The notes beneath the pieces are model-generated. The model searched no databases and was not told the DNA's origin. It saw nothing but the letters and a program-made list of their open reading frames with translations. From Falsiroseomonas sp046052145 (GTDB lineage: Bacteria; Pseudomonadota; Alphaproteobacteria; Acetobacterales; Acetobacteraceae), in contig JBJOMW010000001.1 of assembly GCA_046052145.1 (NCBI GenBank), positions 589,312 to 653,311 of the forward strand: a stretch of 64,000 nt of DNA, read 5' to 3'. The translations under genes and the position numbers were made by a program. Positions 52,907 through 61,547 of the stretch are shown here, piece by piece (position 1 is the first letter of the stretch; each line of letters begins with the position of its first letter).

Positions 52907-53341
52907 ATGGCGATGAACATGAAGCCTCAAGGCCACCTCTCGGCAGGCGGCGTACTCATCGATGATCTGGGGCGCGTGCTTCTGCGTGAGCCCACGAACC
53001 ATTTTGGCGGCTACGTCTGGACCTTCGCCAAGGGGCGGATCGACCGAGGCGAAACGGCGGAACAGGCGGCGCTGCGCGAGGTGCAGGAAGAGACCGGCTA
53101 TCGCGCCGAGATCCTCAAGCCGATCCCCGGCTGCTTCGTGGGTACGACCGGTTCGACTGTCATGTTCCTGATGCGCCCGCTTGCACAGGACGCGCTCTCA
53201 TCATCCGCAGAGACCAGTGCTGTTCGGTGGGAGACCCCGGCGCGAGCACGCGAACTGATTAGCCTGACGTTGTCAGCCACGGGCCGAGAGCGAGATCTGG
53301 CGATCCTGGAGGCCGCGCTCGCTGCCCGCGCCGCCGCATGA
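52907..53341 (+). CDS. NUDIX hydrolase
   Basis: 144 residues. The Nudix box is GRIDRGETAEQAALREVQEETGY with the expected Glu residues for metal and pyrophosphate binding. Preceding SAGGVLIDDLGRVLLREP is the usual first strand, and the length is typical of a one-domain enzyme. It hydrolyses a nucleoside-diphosphate-linked compound; the substrate cannot be told. Operon partner of the upstream MWLMTD protein. Confidence 0.88.
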   Translation: MAMNMKPQGHLSAGGVLIDDLGRVLLREPTNHFGGYVWTFAKGRIDRGETAEQAALREVQEETGYRAEILKPIPGCFVGTTGSTVMFLMRPLAQDALSSSAETSAVRWETPARARELISLTLSATGRERDLAILEAALAARAAA

Positions 53342-53354
53342 GCGGAAGAGGCAT

Positions 53355-53382
53355 GATGCCGGGAACACTTGATCCCGGCATC
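53355..53382. terminator. Hairpin between convergent NUDIX and terminase genes
   Basis: Perfect 10-bp stem GATGCCGGGA/TCCCGGCATC around an 8-base loop, placed between converging gene ends. No clear T run follows on either strand, but the position fits a bidirectional terminator. Confidence 0.55.
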
Positions 53383-53399
53383 TGCAGGTTGAGCGCGTG

Positions 53400-54872
53400 T
53401 CACCATGACGCCTCCCACTGTCCCATTTCCTCCTCGCGGGGTAAAAAGACGGGGGCGATGAGCGGCAGCTTCGGGGTTCGTTGTTCCGCCCAAATCAGAA
53501 ACTGGGACGTGCTGTCGACCTGGTCGTCATGGCGGCCGCCGGGAAACGCCAAAAGCTCACGACGATACTCCATCAGCCATGGGGCGCTCTGCGGCAGGAT
53601 CACGCGCCCCGCTTCGAAGACAGCAGAGGCCTGTTGCACCCGTGCGGCCTTGTCGAGCTTCGGTCGGACGCCGATCACCGCTGCGTCGACCTGGCCGTCC
53701 AGCGCCTGAACAAGAGCTGATCCCGTGCTGACATCCTCGATCAGCATCCGATGTGCGCCATGCTCCCTGGCATGCGCCTTGGCCCGGTTCAAAAGGTCGG
53801 GGAACTCAAGCCGGGCACGCAGCACATCGAGGAGGGTGTAGGTCTTCTTGCGCAGTCCCCATGTCGTGCAAACGGACCAGTCATTGGCAGGCCCTGTCTT
53901 GCTGGCCACGTCCCAGCTTTGGACGATCTCATCGTAGCGGGTGTTGTTCTCGCTCGATGCCGAACAGCGGTCCATCCAGTCAGCGAGAATCAGCGTGCCG
54001 CCAGCGGGGATAGGATCCTGTTGGTATTGGGCTTCGAACAGGTGGGAGCCCAGGTGACGCCGCGCTTCCTCAAGCTGGTCCTGGCTGATCCTTCCGGGCT
54101 CCAATAGATCGCCGGCTGCGCGCCGGTAGGTGCGATGCGCATCAAGTGCGATCTCGACCTCCTCCGTGGCGATTGCCGGCAGCCGCAACTGCCTCCAACC
54201 ACCCTTCTCCAGGAGATGTCCGGTCAGATCATTCTCGTGCACCCGCTGCATGACCAGAACGAGCGCACCGCGGGCGGGATCATCCAGGCGAGAGAGGACC
54301 GTACTGTCGAACCACTCATTGACCCGCCGACGTTCGATATCTGACGCCGCCTCCATCGGCTTGATTGGATCGTCGATGATGATGACATCTCCGCCGCGGC
54401 CAGTGAGCGTGCCGCCTACGGAGGTGGCATAACGAAAGCCCCCCTGCGTCGTGCCGACCTCGGCTTCGGTGTTCTTCCGGCTGTCGATCCGCATGGCAGG
54501 GAACACTGCTCGGTACCATGAGGCCTCGACGACGCGCCGGTAATCCCGCGCAAGGCGGCGACTGAGGTCGTCCGAATAGCTGATCGCAATGACCCGGGCC
54601 GTTGGATCCTGTCCCATGATCCAGGCCGGGAAGGCGACCGAGGTGACAAGGGACTTAAGGGACCGCGGAGGCTGGTTGACGATCAGCCTGGAGCATTGGC
54701 CCGCCCTGACGCGCATCAACTCATAGCACAGGGCTTCGATGTGCCAGCCTGGCACGTAGGTGTCGCCCAGGTTGACCGTTGCAAAGACCTTCCGGACAAA
54801 GCTCACCAGGTCTCGCCGCAGGATCGCATGGAGGACCTCCGGGCCGGGCAGGAGCTTAGGCACCTGTGTCAT
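53400..54872 (-). CDS. terL: Phage terminase large subunit
   Basis: 490 residues from ATG 54872; the longer frame upstream overlaps the DUF5681 gene. The ATPase domain has NQPPRSLKSLVTS (Walker A-like), IMGQDPTARVIAISYS and DVIIIDDPIKPMEA (Walker B). The C-terminal nuclease domain has SWDVASKTGPANDW, MLIEDVSTGSALVQAL and FPGGRHDDQVDSTSQFL, the acidic residues of the RNase H-like fold. It packages phage DNA into the head. It overlaps the upstream gene by 17 bases. No portal, capsid or tail genes lie downstream; the next gene converges on it. Confidence 0.88.
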   Translation of the reverse strand: MTQVPKLLPGPEVLHAILRRDLVSFVRKVFATVNLGDTYVPGWHIEALCYELMRVRAGQCSRLIVNQPPRSLKSLVTSVAFPAWIMGQDPTARVIAISYSDDLSRRLARDYRRVVEASWYRAVFPAMRIDSRKNTEAEVGTTQGGFRYATSVGGTLTGRGGDVIIIDDPIKPMEAASDIERRRVNEWFDSTVLSRLDDPARGALVLVMQRVHENDLTGHLLEKGGWRQLRLPAIATEEVEIALDAHRTYRRAAGDLLEPGRISQDQLEEARRHLGSHLFEAQYQQDPIPAGGTLILADWMDRCSASSENNTRYDEIVQSWDVASKTGPANDWSVCTTWGLRKKTYTLLDVLRARLEFPDLLNRAKAHAREHGAHRMLIEDVSTGSALVQALDGQVDAAVIGVRPKLDKAARVQQASAVFEAGRVILPQSAPWLMEYRRELLAFPGGRHDDQVDSTSQFLIWAEQRTPKLPLIAPVFLPREEEMGQWEASW

Positions 54873-55260
54873 TCTCCCGCTCCGTCCGCGCGAGGAATGC
54901 GGCGATGATGGCCTCGTCTGCTGCGTCCATTGCGGGCGCCTGCCGGTCTGCCGGTCGGTGCTCCGCCTCCACGCGCTGAATGAGCGCAATGAGCAGATTA
55001 GACGCACGGATGTCGCCCTGCAGCGCCTTGTTGACGAGGCTGGCGACCAGCGCCTCGCGCTTGGCGACGCGGCGGACGCTCCCGCCCTCGCGCACGGAGA
55101 CGGGCTTCTTCAGTTCGGCTTCCAGGATGGTGGAGAGGTTGCGGGCCGCCCGGGGCCGGCCGGCTGGATTGCCGGACTGACCCTTGCGGAACCGAGTGTG
55201 TTCCGGGGGCTTGCCATAGCCGACCTTGTAATCGCCTTGACCCTTGCCGGCGCGGGTCAT
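54856..55260 (-). CDS. DUF5681 protein (phage-associated, possible small terminase)
   Basis: 134 residues. The N-terminus has the DUF5681 signature YGKPPEHTRFRKGQSGNPAG followed by RP, then LSTILEAELKKPVSVREGG, RVAKREALVASLVNKALQGD and IRASNLLIALI. The family is common just upstream of large terminases in alphaproteobacterial prophages, where it may act as the DNA-recognising small subunit; that role is an inference. It overlaps both neighbours by a few bases. Confidence 0.8.
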   Translation of the reverse strand: MTRAGKGQGDYKVGYGKPPEHTRFRKGQSGNPAGRPRAARNLSTILEAELKKPVSVREGGSVRRVAKREALVASLVNKALQGDIRASNLLIALIQRVEAEHRPADRQAPAMDAADEAIIAAFLARTERENDTGA

Positions 55261-56633
55261 GCTAGGCGCTCCTGCTCGACCTCGGCAAAGCTGCGCCCGC
55301 AGGCTCCCAGAATGGCCTCCTGACCTGTCGCCCGCTGCCAGCGGCGCAGCGCCACATCGACATAGGCGGGGTCGATCTCGATGCAGGCGGCGCGCCGCCC
55401 CGTCTGGTGTGCGGCAAGGATCATGGTGCCGCTTCCGGCAAACGGGTCGAGGATCACATCGCCCCGCCGAGAGCAGTCGAGGATAGCATCCGCCACCAAG
55501 GCGGTCGGCTTGACGGTGGGGTGCATCGCCAACTGGTCGTCGCGCCCTCGGCCCATCGAGGTCAGGCCAGGATAGTTCCACACATTGGTCCGGTACCGAC
55601 CCGTCGCGCCGAGTTCGACATTGTTGACCACTCGTCCCGGGCCGTTCTGGAACACCCACACCAGTTCATGCTGCGACCGGTAGAGCGATCCCATGCCGGC
55701 GTTGTCCTTCGCCCAGACGCAAAGGTTGCGGAGCTGATAGTGGCCCTGGGCCGCGTTGAGCAGTTCGTGGCTATGGCGCCAGTCCATGCACAGGAAGTGC
55801 GTCGAGGCTCGTGCACTGAACCGGCAGAGCAGAGAGATGCAGGTCTGCAGAAAGCGCGTGAACTCGGGTGGCCTCATCTCCCCCGACGCCATCGCGAATT
55901 CCCGGTGCCGGACGCTGCCGAGCCCACTGACATGCCCCTGAATGGGCACGTTGTAGGGCGGGTCGGTAAAGACCATGCCGGCACTCTCTCCCCCGAGCAG
56001 CACCTCGAAGGAGCGCGGGCTCAAGGCGTCACCGCACAGAAGACGATGCCTGTCCAGAACCCAGAGGTCGCCAGGGCGGGACACGGTGGGGCCCGGCTGC
56101 GGTTCAGGCGGCCGCGTTTCCTCGGCCTCTGCCTCAGGCCCGATCAACATGTCAGCTTCGGCCATGCCGAAGCCCGTCAGATTGATCTCGAAACCCAACT
56201 CGACGAGATCTGACAGTTCCAGCGCCAAGGTCTGTCGATCCCAGCCTGCCAGTTCAGCCAGGCGATTGTCGGCGATCACATAGGCCCGCTGCTGGGCAGG
56301 GGAGAGGCCAGAGATCCGGAGGGTCGGGACCTCGGGCATGCCGAGCCGACGCGCCGCTTCCATCCGGGCATGGCCCGCCAGGACCGTGCCGTCCTCGGCC
56401 ACCAGAACAGGCGCCGTAAAGCCAAACTCCTGGATGGCCCTGGTCAGCCGCTGCAACTGCTTCTCGGGATGAGTTCGCGCGTTCCGGGCGAACGGCTTCA
56501 GCGCCTCAAGAGAGACCCACTCCACCGCGGTACCGAGAACCCGAGGAAGCGACGCGGCCGCGGCAGGAGCCTGCTGCCCTTTTCCGAGACCTGCCCCTCG
56601 CGTCCGACCCGTACGTGCCTTCATAAAATCCAT
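55257..56633 (-). CDS. ParB-like domain fused to a DNA adenine/cytosine-N4 methyltransferase
   Basis: 458 residues from ATG 56633, preceded by GAGG; a TTG at 56663 and an ATG at 56624 are alternatives. Residues ~35-130 are a ParB/Srx-like domain (FARNARTHPEKQLQRLTRAI, TVLAGHARMEAARRLGMPEV). The methylase follows in beta-class order: DPPYNVP (~223) then LDPFAGSGTMILAAHQTGR (~394) with HPTVKPTALV in between. Such fusions are typical phage-encoded solitary methylases that protect DNA or regulate. No restriction enzyme is adjacent. Target sequence unknown. Confidence 0.88.
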   Translation of the reverse strand: MDFMKARTGRTRGAGLGKGQQAPAAAASLPRVLGTAVEWVSLEALKPFARNARTHPEKQLQRLTRAIQEFGFTAPVLVAEDGTVLAGHARMEAARRLGMPEVPTLRISGLSPAQQRAYVIADNRLAELAGWDRQTLALELSDLVELGFEINLTGFGMAEADMLIGPEAEAEETRPPEPQPGPTVSRPGDLWVLDRHRLLCGDALSPRSFEVLLGGESAGMVFTDPPYNVPIQGHVSGLGSVRHREFAMASGEMRPPEFTRFLQTCISLLCRFSARASTHFLCMDWRHSHELLNAAQGHYQLRNLCVWAKDNAGMGSLYRSQHELVWVFQNGPGRVVNNVELGATGRYRTNVWNYPGLTSMGRGRDDQLAMHPTVKPTALVADAILDCSRRGDVILDPFAGSGTMILAAHQTGRRAACIEIDPAYVDVALRRWQRATGQEAILGACGRSFAEVEQERLA

Positions 56634-56746
56634 GACCGCCTCGACTCGCTTCGGCGGCGGCAACTTGATCTGGGCTTCCCGGCTCTGTCCGCGTCAAAAC
56701 ATGCGCAGATTTTGACGTGCCGGCGGCGCCCGAGGTCTGTTGCGGA

Positions 56747-57406
56747 TTACCGGGCCTTTCGCTTGGTGCGACTTCTCGGCAAGCCTGTCTGCTTCGGCGT
56801 ATCGGATGTCTGCCCCGTGATATCGGCCGCATCGAGGGCTTCACGCCAAAAGCGCTGGCGCTCGGCTACATACTGCTGCGGGGTGAGCCCAAAGACTTTT
56901 GCGAATTCCGACAGACGACGACGAACCGTGGGCTCCGCCTTACCCTTGGCCTCAGCAACAGCCTTGATCGCAGCCGTGTGGCTCTGTCCGGCCTGAATTT
57001 GCTGCTCGTAAGCCGCCATCCACTCCTCGCCTTCGAAGCGCTGACGCCAAGCGAGAATCGGATGAGCGGCCTTGCCTTTGACTTCGAAGCCCAGCGCCCG
57101 CCCGACATCCTGGTCGAGGCGAGGGGAGGGCGTTCGGTCCTCCACCCACTCACGGAGCACTCCTGCAAAGCCATCCAGGTAGGCCAAGACCCAGTCGGGC
57201 AGGGCTGGCTCGAAGGGCTGTCCGACCCGCCGGCAAAGGCGCCAGGCAGCCCAGACGGCGACCGGATTTCCTGTCGATCGGTATTCGGACTCGAGGTCGG
57301 CGAGCAGCTTCCTTCGCGTGGCCATGGCCCTTTGTTCGCGTGCTCGCTCCTCCCGGCCGAGCATGTCCTGCAATGCCTCTTCGGGATCGAATTTCCCTGC
57401 CGCCAT
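56747..57406 (-). CDS. Phage-type hypothetical protein
   Basis: 219 residues. Charged and largely helical; begins GKFDPEEALQDMLGREERAR and has a C-terminal part with HTAAIKAVAEAKGKAEPTVR, FAKVFGLTPQQYVAERQRF and a basic tail (SRTKRKAR). The AAIKAVAEAKGKAEPTVRRRL stretch looks like a helix-turn-helix, so DNA binding is plausible. First gene of the packaging module on this strand. I do not recognise a named family. Confidence 0.6.
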   Translation of the reverse strand: MAAGKFDPEEALQDMLGREERAREQRAMATRRKLLADLESEYRSTGNPVAVWAAWRLCRRVGQPFEPALPDWVLAYLDGFAGVLREWVEDRTPSPRLDQDVGRALGFEVKGKAAHPILAWRQRFEGEEWMAAYEQQIQAGQSHTAAIKAVAEAKGKAEPTVRRRLSEFAKVFGLTPQQYVAERQRFWREALDAADITGQTSDTPKQTGLPRSRTKRKAR

Positions 57407-57809
57407 CGTCCCAGGCCCCTGTTCGTGCCGAAAAACTTCCCTGCTCGACAGCCAGGGAAACGGGACCGAAAACTTAGACCAATCAGCGCCTTAACGCTCC
57501 ACCGGTACGTGGCGCGGGCCGGGCCAGAGACAGGTTCCCTGTAAAATCCCACCAAATCAGGGAAACAGAGACCAGTTCGGTGCAGACTGCGGCCCCAACC
57601 ACCCAGTCTGCCCTGTGTGGCGAGGACCGGCATTTTCCCGGCTCTGCGCTGAAAGGGCCGCAGTTTGCGGGGTTTTCAGGCCGCTTCCGCGGCCTTGCCG
57701 TTCCAGAGACGCCGGATGGCGCCGCCAATGCGCCCTTTTGGACGCCGCGTCTCAAATGCCGCTTTGGGAGGTTTTGAAATCGACTGGGATGCGGATGCCG
57801 CGGCCCGGC
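57407..57809. other. Non-coding stretch with the left arm of cassette copy 2
   Basis: No gene. The last 218 bases (from 57592) match the left arm of cassette copy 1, starting at GCCCCAACCA, the sequence that forms the tRNA-Gln 3' end there. Here it is not part of a tRNA: the upstream bases (GTTCGGTGCAGACTGC) do not fold as a tRNA arm. Confidence 0.5.
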
Positions 57810-59516
57810 TCAGCCGAAGCCGAGCGCCTGGCGCTGTTCGGCCCATACGGTCGGCAACTGCACCTGCTTCATGAGCCGGTTCACCGTCAGCCCTTGCGGC
57901 TCCCGCCCAGCCAGGATCGCCTCGACGATGTCAGGGGCGAGATAGGCAAGGCGAAGCAGGCGCAGCAGATAGGTCCGCCCGACACCCTCCCGCTGCGCCA
58001 GCGTGTCGATCGGTGTGCCGTCCTTCGCAATCGTCTGGTGCAGCGCATGGGCCTTGGCAATGAGCCGGGCGAGGGGCGTGTCGGCACCGATCGGCCCACC
58101 GATGCCGTCGATAACGATGGCGATCTCCTTGCCTGTTCTCCGCAGCCGCGCCGGGATCGAGAGTGAGGTGAGCGGCTCCGGCTCATCGCTGTCCTGGTCA
58201 CCTGACTTTCCTGCCGACGCATCCCCCATCAGCAGCGCGCGGAGGACACGCAACGCAATCTGCACCTCCACATGTTCAGGATGCAGCGTGACGCGATGTA
58301 GCAAGCCCTGAAGCATCGTCGCCTGCCCAGTGCTGCTCCAGCGCTCGGCCAGATCCGTCGCACCCAGCAGAATGCGCTGCTGGTCCTGTGCTCCCTCTGG
58401 CAGCAGGCCCTTCTCCCGAAGAGCCCCGAACAGGCCGGCATGATCACCCAGCAGCATCTCGACGCGTTGGAGAACCAAGCGCTCCACCTGCTCGGCCGGC
58501 AAGCGGACCGCATCGCTCGCGTCCGCCCGCAATCCCGTCACTAGCCGGCGTGAGGTGTAGTAACGGTACCGCCGGCCGCCCTTGCTCGCGTAGGTCGAAA
58601 CCAGTTTGTCGCCTGTTGTGTCGAACAGCAGGCCAGCCAGTGGGCCCTGACCCGATGCACGGGGGCGGTTCTGGGTGTTGGCGCGTTGCTCAGCGAGGCG
58701 CCGCTGCACTGCCTCCCACAGTGCCTGATCCACGATGGCCTCGTGCTGGCCAGGATAGGCCGAGCCCTTGTGGCTGACCTCGCCGCGATAGATGCGGTTC
58801 TGCAGCAGATGGTAGAGTGGCCCGCGGCCCAGGGGTTGGCCTGACTTGCCGGCGGTGCCCGCCTGTTCCAGCTGCTGTTGCAAAAGCCGCACCGATCCGA
58901 GCTGGAGATAGGCGGCAAAGATGTGCCGCACGGTTGCGGCCTCGTGCGGCTCGACAAGCAACTTCCTCTCGTGAACCCGATAGCCAAGCGGGACAGAGCC
59001 GCCCATCCACATGCCTTTGCGCTTGGAGGCAGCGATCTTGTCGCGGATGCGCTCGGCGGTGACCTCGCGCTCGAACTGCGCAAAGGACAGCAGCATGTTG
59101 AGGGTCAGCCTCCCCATGCTGGTGGTCGTGTTGAATTGCTGGGTGACGGAGACGAAGCTGACGCCCTGGGCATCGAAGGCTTCGACGATCTTGGCAAAGT
59201 CCGAGAGCGATCGCGTCAGACGATCGACCTTGTACACCACGACGAGATCCACGCGGCCCGCCCGGATATCGACGAGCAGGCGCTGCATCGCGGGCCGCTC
59301 CAGCGTGCCACCCGAGAGGCCGCCATCGTCGTAGCGTACGGGGAGGGCGGTCCAGCCCTCATGGTGTTGGCTGCGAATATAGGCCTCGCAAGCTTCGCGC
59401 TGGGCGTCGAGGGAGTTGAAGGCCTGCTCCAGCCCCTCCTCGGAGGATTTCCGCGTGTAGATGGCGCAGCGTAGGATGCCGCCGCCCTTGCCCGAACTGG
59501 GGTGAGCGTTAGCCAT
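57810..59516 (-). CDS. Large serine recombinase, copy 2
   Basis: 568 residues from ATG 59516, which overlaps the DUF2924 stop by 8 bases. Paralogue of the gene at 11625: same YTRKSSEEG nucleophile motif, VVVYKVDRLTRS, TSMGRLTLNMLLSFAQFERE and C-terminal REGVGRTYLLRLLRLAYLA. Small differences include a three-residue deletion (ERWSSTGQ versus KRWSASSSIGQ). Both copies are intact, so either could act on the shared end sequences. Confidence 0.88.
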   Translation of the reverse strand: MANAHPSSGKGGGILRCAIYTRKSSEEGLEQAFNSLDAQREACEAYIRSQHHEGWTALPVRYDDGGLSGGTLERPAMQRLLVDIRAGRVDLVVVYKVDRLTRSLSDFAKIVEAFDAQGVSFVSVTQQFNTTTSMGRLTLNMLLSFAQFEREVTAERIRDKIAASKRKGMWMGGSVPLGYRVHERKLLVEPHEAATVRHIFAAYLQLGSVRLLQQQLEQAGTAGKSGQPLGRGPLYHLLQNRIYRGEVSHKGSAYPGQHEAIVDQALWEAVQRRLAEQRANTQNRPRASGQGPLAGLLFDTTGDKLVSTYASKGGRRYRYYTSRRLVTGLRADASDAVRLPAEQVERLVLQRVEMLLGDHAGLFGALREKGLLPEGAQDQQRILLGATDLAERWSSTGQATMLQGLLHRVTLHPEHVEVQIALRVLRALLMGDASAGKSGDQDSDEPEPLTSLSIPARLRRTGKEIAIVIDGIGGPIGADTPLARLIAKAHALHQTIAKDGTPIDTLAQREGVGRTYLLRLLRLAYLAPDIVEAILAGREPQGLTVNRLMKQVQLPTVWAEQRQALGFG

Positions 59517-60009
59517 TGGGTGCGCCCTTCTGGGCCGCTTCCTTAGCGACGAGCCTGAAGAACCTAGGTCCGGACCAGTGGGCGCCGGTGATTTCCCGGG
59601 CGATGAGAGTGAGCGAGCGATAGACGCGGCCTCTGAACTCGAAGCCTGCCTCGCGGACTGCGACGGTATGAGTTTGGCCATGCCAACTTCGGACCAGCGT
59701 CATGCCTGGCCGTAGGCGGGTCCGTGCGGTGCGAATGCGTTTCCCACGCGCGGATGGGGTTAAGTGTTCGAGTTGCCACTGTGTGGCCGGGCTGAGCCCG
59801 CCGAAGGCGCGCTCCTGCCAACGATGAGCAATGCCACGGAGCAGAAGATCACGCGTGAGGTCACGAGGCGGTTCCCTGCCATAGGCCCGTTGCCAGTCGA
59901 CCCGCAGCACGTCGACTGACGCGGCAGCCAGACACAGAAGCGCGTCACGGACTGCGTCGGGGGATGGCGCGCAGCCATCCCCCGGCGTTTGAGGCCTCGC
60001 CTTGCGCAT
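59509..60009 (-). CDS. DUF2924 protein, copy 2
   Basis: 166 residues, paralogue of the gene at 13333, two residues longer near the N-terminus (RKARPQTPGDG). It has the same core (HRWQERAFGGLSPATQWQLE, SWHGQTHTVAVREAGFEFRG). The ATG overlaps the DUF3489 stop and its own stop lies within the start of the recombinase. The charged C-terminal tail differs (RLVAKEAAQKGAPNG versus GLVGQEQTQRGAPSG). Confidence 0.85.
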   Translation of the reverse strand: MRKARPQTPGDGCAPSPDAVRDALLCLAAASVDVLRVDWQRAYGREPPRDLTRDLLLRGIAHRWQERAFGGLSPATQWQLEHLTPSARGKRIRTARTRLRPGMTLVRSWHGQTHTVAVREAGFEFRGRVYRSLTLIAREITGAHWSGPRFFRLVAKEAAQKGAPNG

Positions 60010-60371
60010 CAGCGGCGCGCGGTGAGGCGGTAGGCCTTGCGTCCGTCGCTCTCGGCAAGGTTCACCGCGAAGCCGCGCTGACGCAGGCGGCAGAGCGCAG
60101 CGCGGGTGGTGTGGGGCAGCCAGCCGGTGGTGGCAGAAAGTTCGGCTAGCGTCGCGCCGGCTTCGCTCGAGACGGCGGTCATGATGATGCCGAGCTTGCC
60201 GGTCGGAGCGCCGTCTAGGACGGCCGGCGGTGCTGTCCGAGCCACGGGCGCGGGTGGCGGGCTGGAGCGTGGCGTCCTGTTCGGTGCTGGACGGTGCCCC
60301 TTTGGGGGCGGAAGAACGCTGCGCCGGGGGGCAGATTTGGCAACAGATCGGGTAGTCTTGGGCTTCGGCAT
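60009..60371 (-). CDS. DUF3489 protein, copy 2
   Basis: 120 residues from ATG 60371, with AGGAG 9 bases upstream on the minus strand, as in copy 1. The DUF3489 core is nearly identical to copy 1 (GKLGIIMTAVSSEAGATLAE, TGWLPHTTRAALCRLRQRGF); the Pro/Arg-rich N-terminus has diverged more, which suggests the core is under selection while the linker is free. Confidence 0.82.
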   Translation of the reverse strand: MPKPKTTRSVAKSAPRRSVLPPPKGHRPAPNRTPRSSPPPAPVARTAPPAVLDGAPTGKLGIIMTAVSSEAGATLAELSATTGWLPHTTRAALCRLRQRGFAVNLAESDGRKAYRLTARR

Positions 60372-60386
60372 CGGCTGGGGCTCCTG

Positions 60387-60409
60387 GAGCACCGCCCTAT
60401 GCGGTGCTC
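60387..60409. repeat. Perfect 9-bp hairpin upstream of DUF3489 copy 2
   Basis: GAGCACCGC, loop CCTAT, GCGGTGCTC. The stem overlaps the ribosome-binding site region of the DUF3489 gene on the minus strand, so it could restrain translation. Copy 1 has the same right arm but two mismatches in the left (GAACACCAC). Confidence 0.45.
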
Positions 60410-60420
60410 CCACCACTCAA

Positions 60421-60440
60421 AGCCCGGGGCCTGCCGGGCT
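60421..60440. repeat. Short hairpin conserved in both cassettes (copy 2)
   Basis: Stem AGCCCGG/CCGGGCT with loop GGCCTG; equivalent to 14239-14258, where the stem is kept but the loop is different. Confidence 0.45.
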
Positions 60441-60525
60441 ATCTGCGTCTGTAGCCCTGTTGGCGCTCCGCGTGCGGCAAGCAATGCTTCGTTTAAGCGT
60501 GAAGTCGAGAGCAATCTGAGTATTC

Positions 60526-60770
60526 CGGAATTGGAGCGGGCGGTGCCGCGCGGCGCTGGCGCGCAGGGCGCCCATCCCGGCGTCGATTACATGCCGATGC
60601 TCAAGATCCTGCTGCGGCAGGCGACGCGCGGGCTGTTGGATGAGCGCTGCAAGTGCGCGACAAGGATCGGCCCTCCTTCATACCTTCCTTGGCTTCGAGG
60701 CTGGCCGACCCGGTACGGGAGGCCAACACGATCTGGGCGTTCCGCCCGGAGCTGTTGAGCGTATCGATGA
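60526..60770 (+). pseudogene. IS5-family transposase fragment (N-terminal part, frameshifted)
   Basis: Translation gives ELERAVPRGAGAQGAHPGVD, then MLKILLRQATRGLLDERC in one frame, and RDKDRPSFIPSL...LADPVREANTIWAFRPELL in another. Together these match the start of IS5-type transposases; the same region is seen at 63550-63800 on the other strand (ELERAVPRAGGTKGGRPAFD, LADPVPDANTIWAF). A frameshift near 60650 and loss of everything downstream make it a remnant. It begins where cassette copy 2 ends. Confidence 0.75.
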
Positions 60771-60835
60771 TCGAGGTTACCGTGCAGGTCATATTACCTG
60801 GACGCGCGAACATCTTGAATAGAAGGGGACGGGGG

Positions 60836-61519
60836 ATGCGAAGCGCAATGACGCTTGCCGGGTTTATAATTTCGGCGCTGTTTCTGACAATATGTTACAT
60901 GATACTTCCAAGATCTTACTGGAATATCTCAGGAATCGTTTCGGCCGGATTTGTGTCCATATCTTTATGGTATTTAGTTTCCGCCGCAGCATTCTTAAGA
61001 TCTCGCCCCCGGAGTGGCGATGCTGTCGCGATTGCGTCGGTGGGTCCCCTTGCTGCCATCTCGCTACTAGTCTTGCTGATCGCGCTGGCGGGATTTGCGG
61101 CCTCTGTCCTGCACCTATATCTCATTGCGCACATACTTGTCCTGCTTGCCGCAGGCGCAATGGTCGTCGGGCAACTCATTTGGCGGTCGGCTGCGACGGT
61201 AATTGAGCAGGCCGCGGCTCGCACAACAGGCAGCAGTTCCGCACATGAATGGCGAGCGAGGCTAGAGCGGCTTGATATCGGGTCACTTGCGACGAAAGAG
61301 CAGGAGCGCGTTTCTCGGATCGTTGAGAGGCTGCGCTACATACCCAGTTTTAGGGCGGCAGACGATCCCTCCGCCGCCGCGATCGAGAAAATCATCGCCG
61401 GGATAGAGCGCGCGCCGATCGAAAATCTAAACTTACAGCTGGAAAAAAGACTTGATGATCTCGAAAATCAAATAAGAATTCTTTCCATAAATACGCTAAA
61501 GAGTAGATCAAATTCTTAA
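60836..61519 (+). CDS. Membrane protein of unknown function with C-terminal coiled coil
   Basis: 227 residues from ATG 60836, preceded by AGGGGACGGGG; the frame is open upstream only through transposase debris. Four hydrophobic segments: AMTLAGFIISALFLTICYMI, GIVSAGFVSISLWYLVSAAAF, ASVGPLAAISLLVLLIALAG and LIAHILVLLAAGAMVVGQLIW. The soluble C-terminus has LNLQLEKRLDDLENQIRILS, a short coiled coil. Base composition is clearly lower in GC than the rest of the window. It is 28 bases upstream of the LprI-like gene and probably in the same transcript. No family recognised. Confidence 0.65.
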   Translation: MRSAMTLAGFIISALFLTICYMILPRSYWNISGIVSAGFVSISLWYLVSAAAFLRSRPRSGDAVAIASVGPLAAISLLVLLIALAGFAASVLHLYLIAHILVLLAAGAMVVGQLIWRSAATVIEQAAARTTGSSSAHEWRARLERLDIGSLATKEQERVSRIVERLRYIPSFRAADDPSAAAIEKIIAGIERAPIENLNLQLEKRLDDLENQIRILSINTLKSRSNS

Positions 61520-61547
61520 ATTCTGAACAAAGAGCCGGAGCTAAACC

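Larger units (their letters stand above)
57592..60505. mobile_element. Serine-recombinase cassette, copy 2
   Basis: Same gene order, orientation and arms as 11407-14330, about 46 kb away. Most recombinase residues are identical by eye. The left arm begins with GCCCCAACCA and the right arm ends near GCGTGAAGTC, where an IS5-type fragment begins. Boundaries are approximate. Confidence 0.7.

Noticed and set aside
57592..57601. A second tRNA gene at the start of cassette copy 2
   Set aside because: Only the last ten bases match; upstream sequence does not form T, anticodon or D arms.
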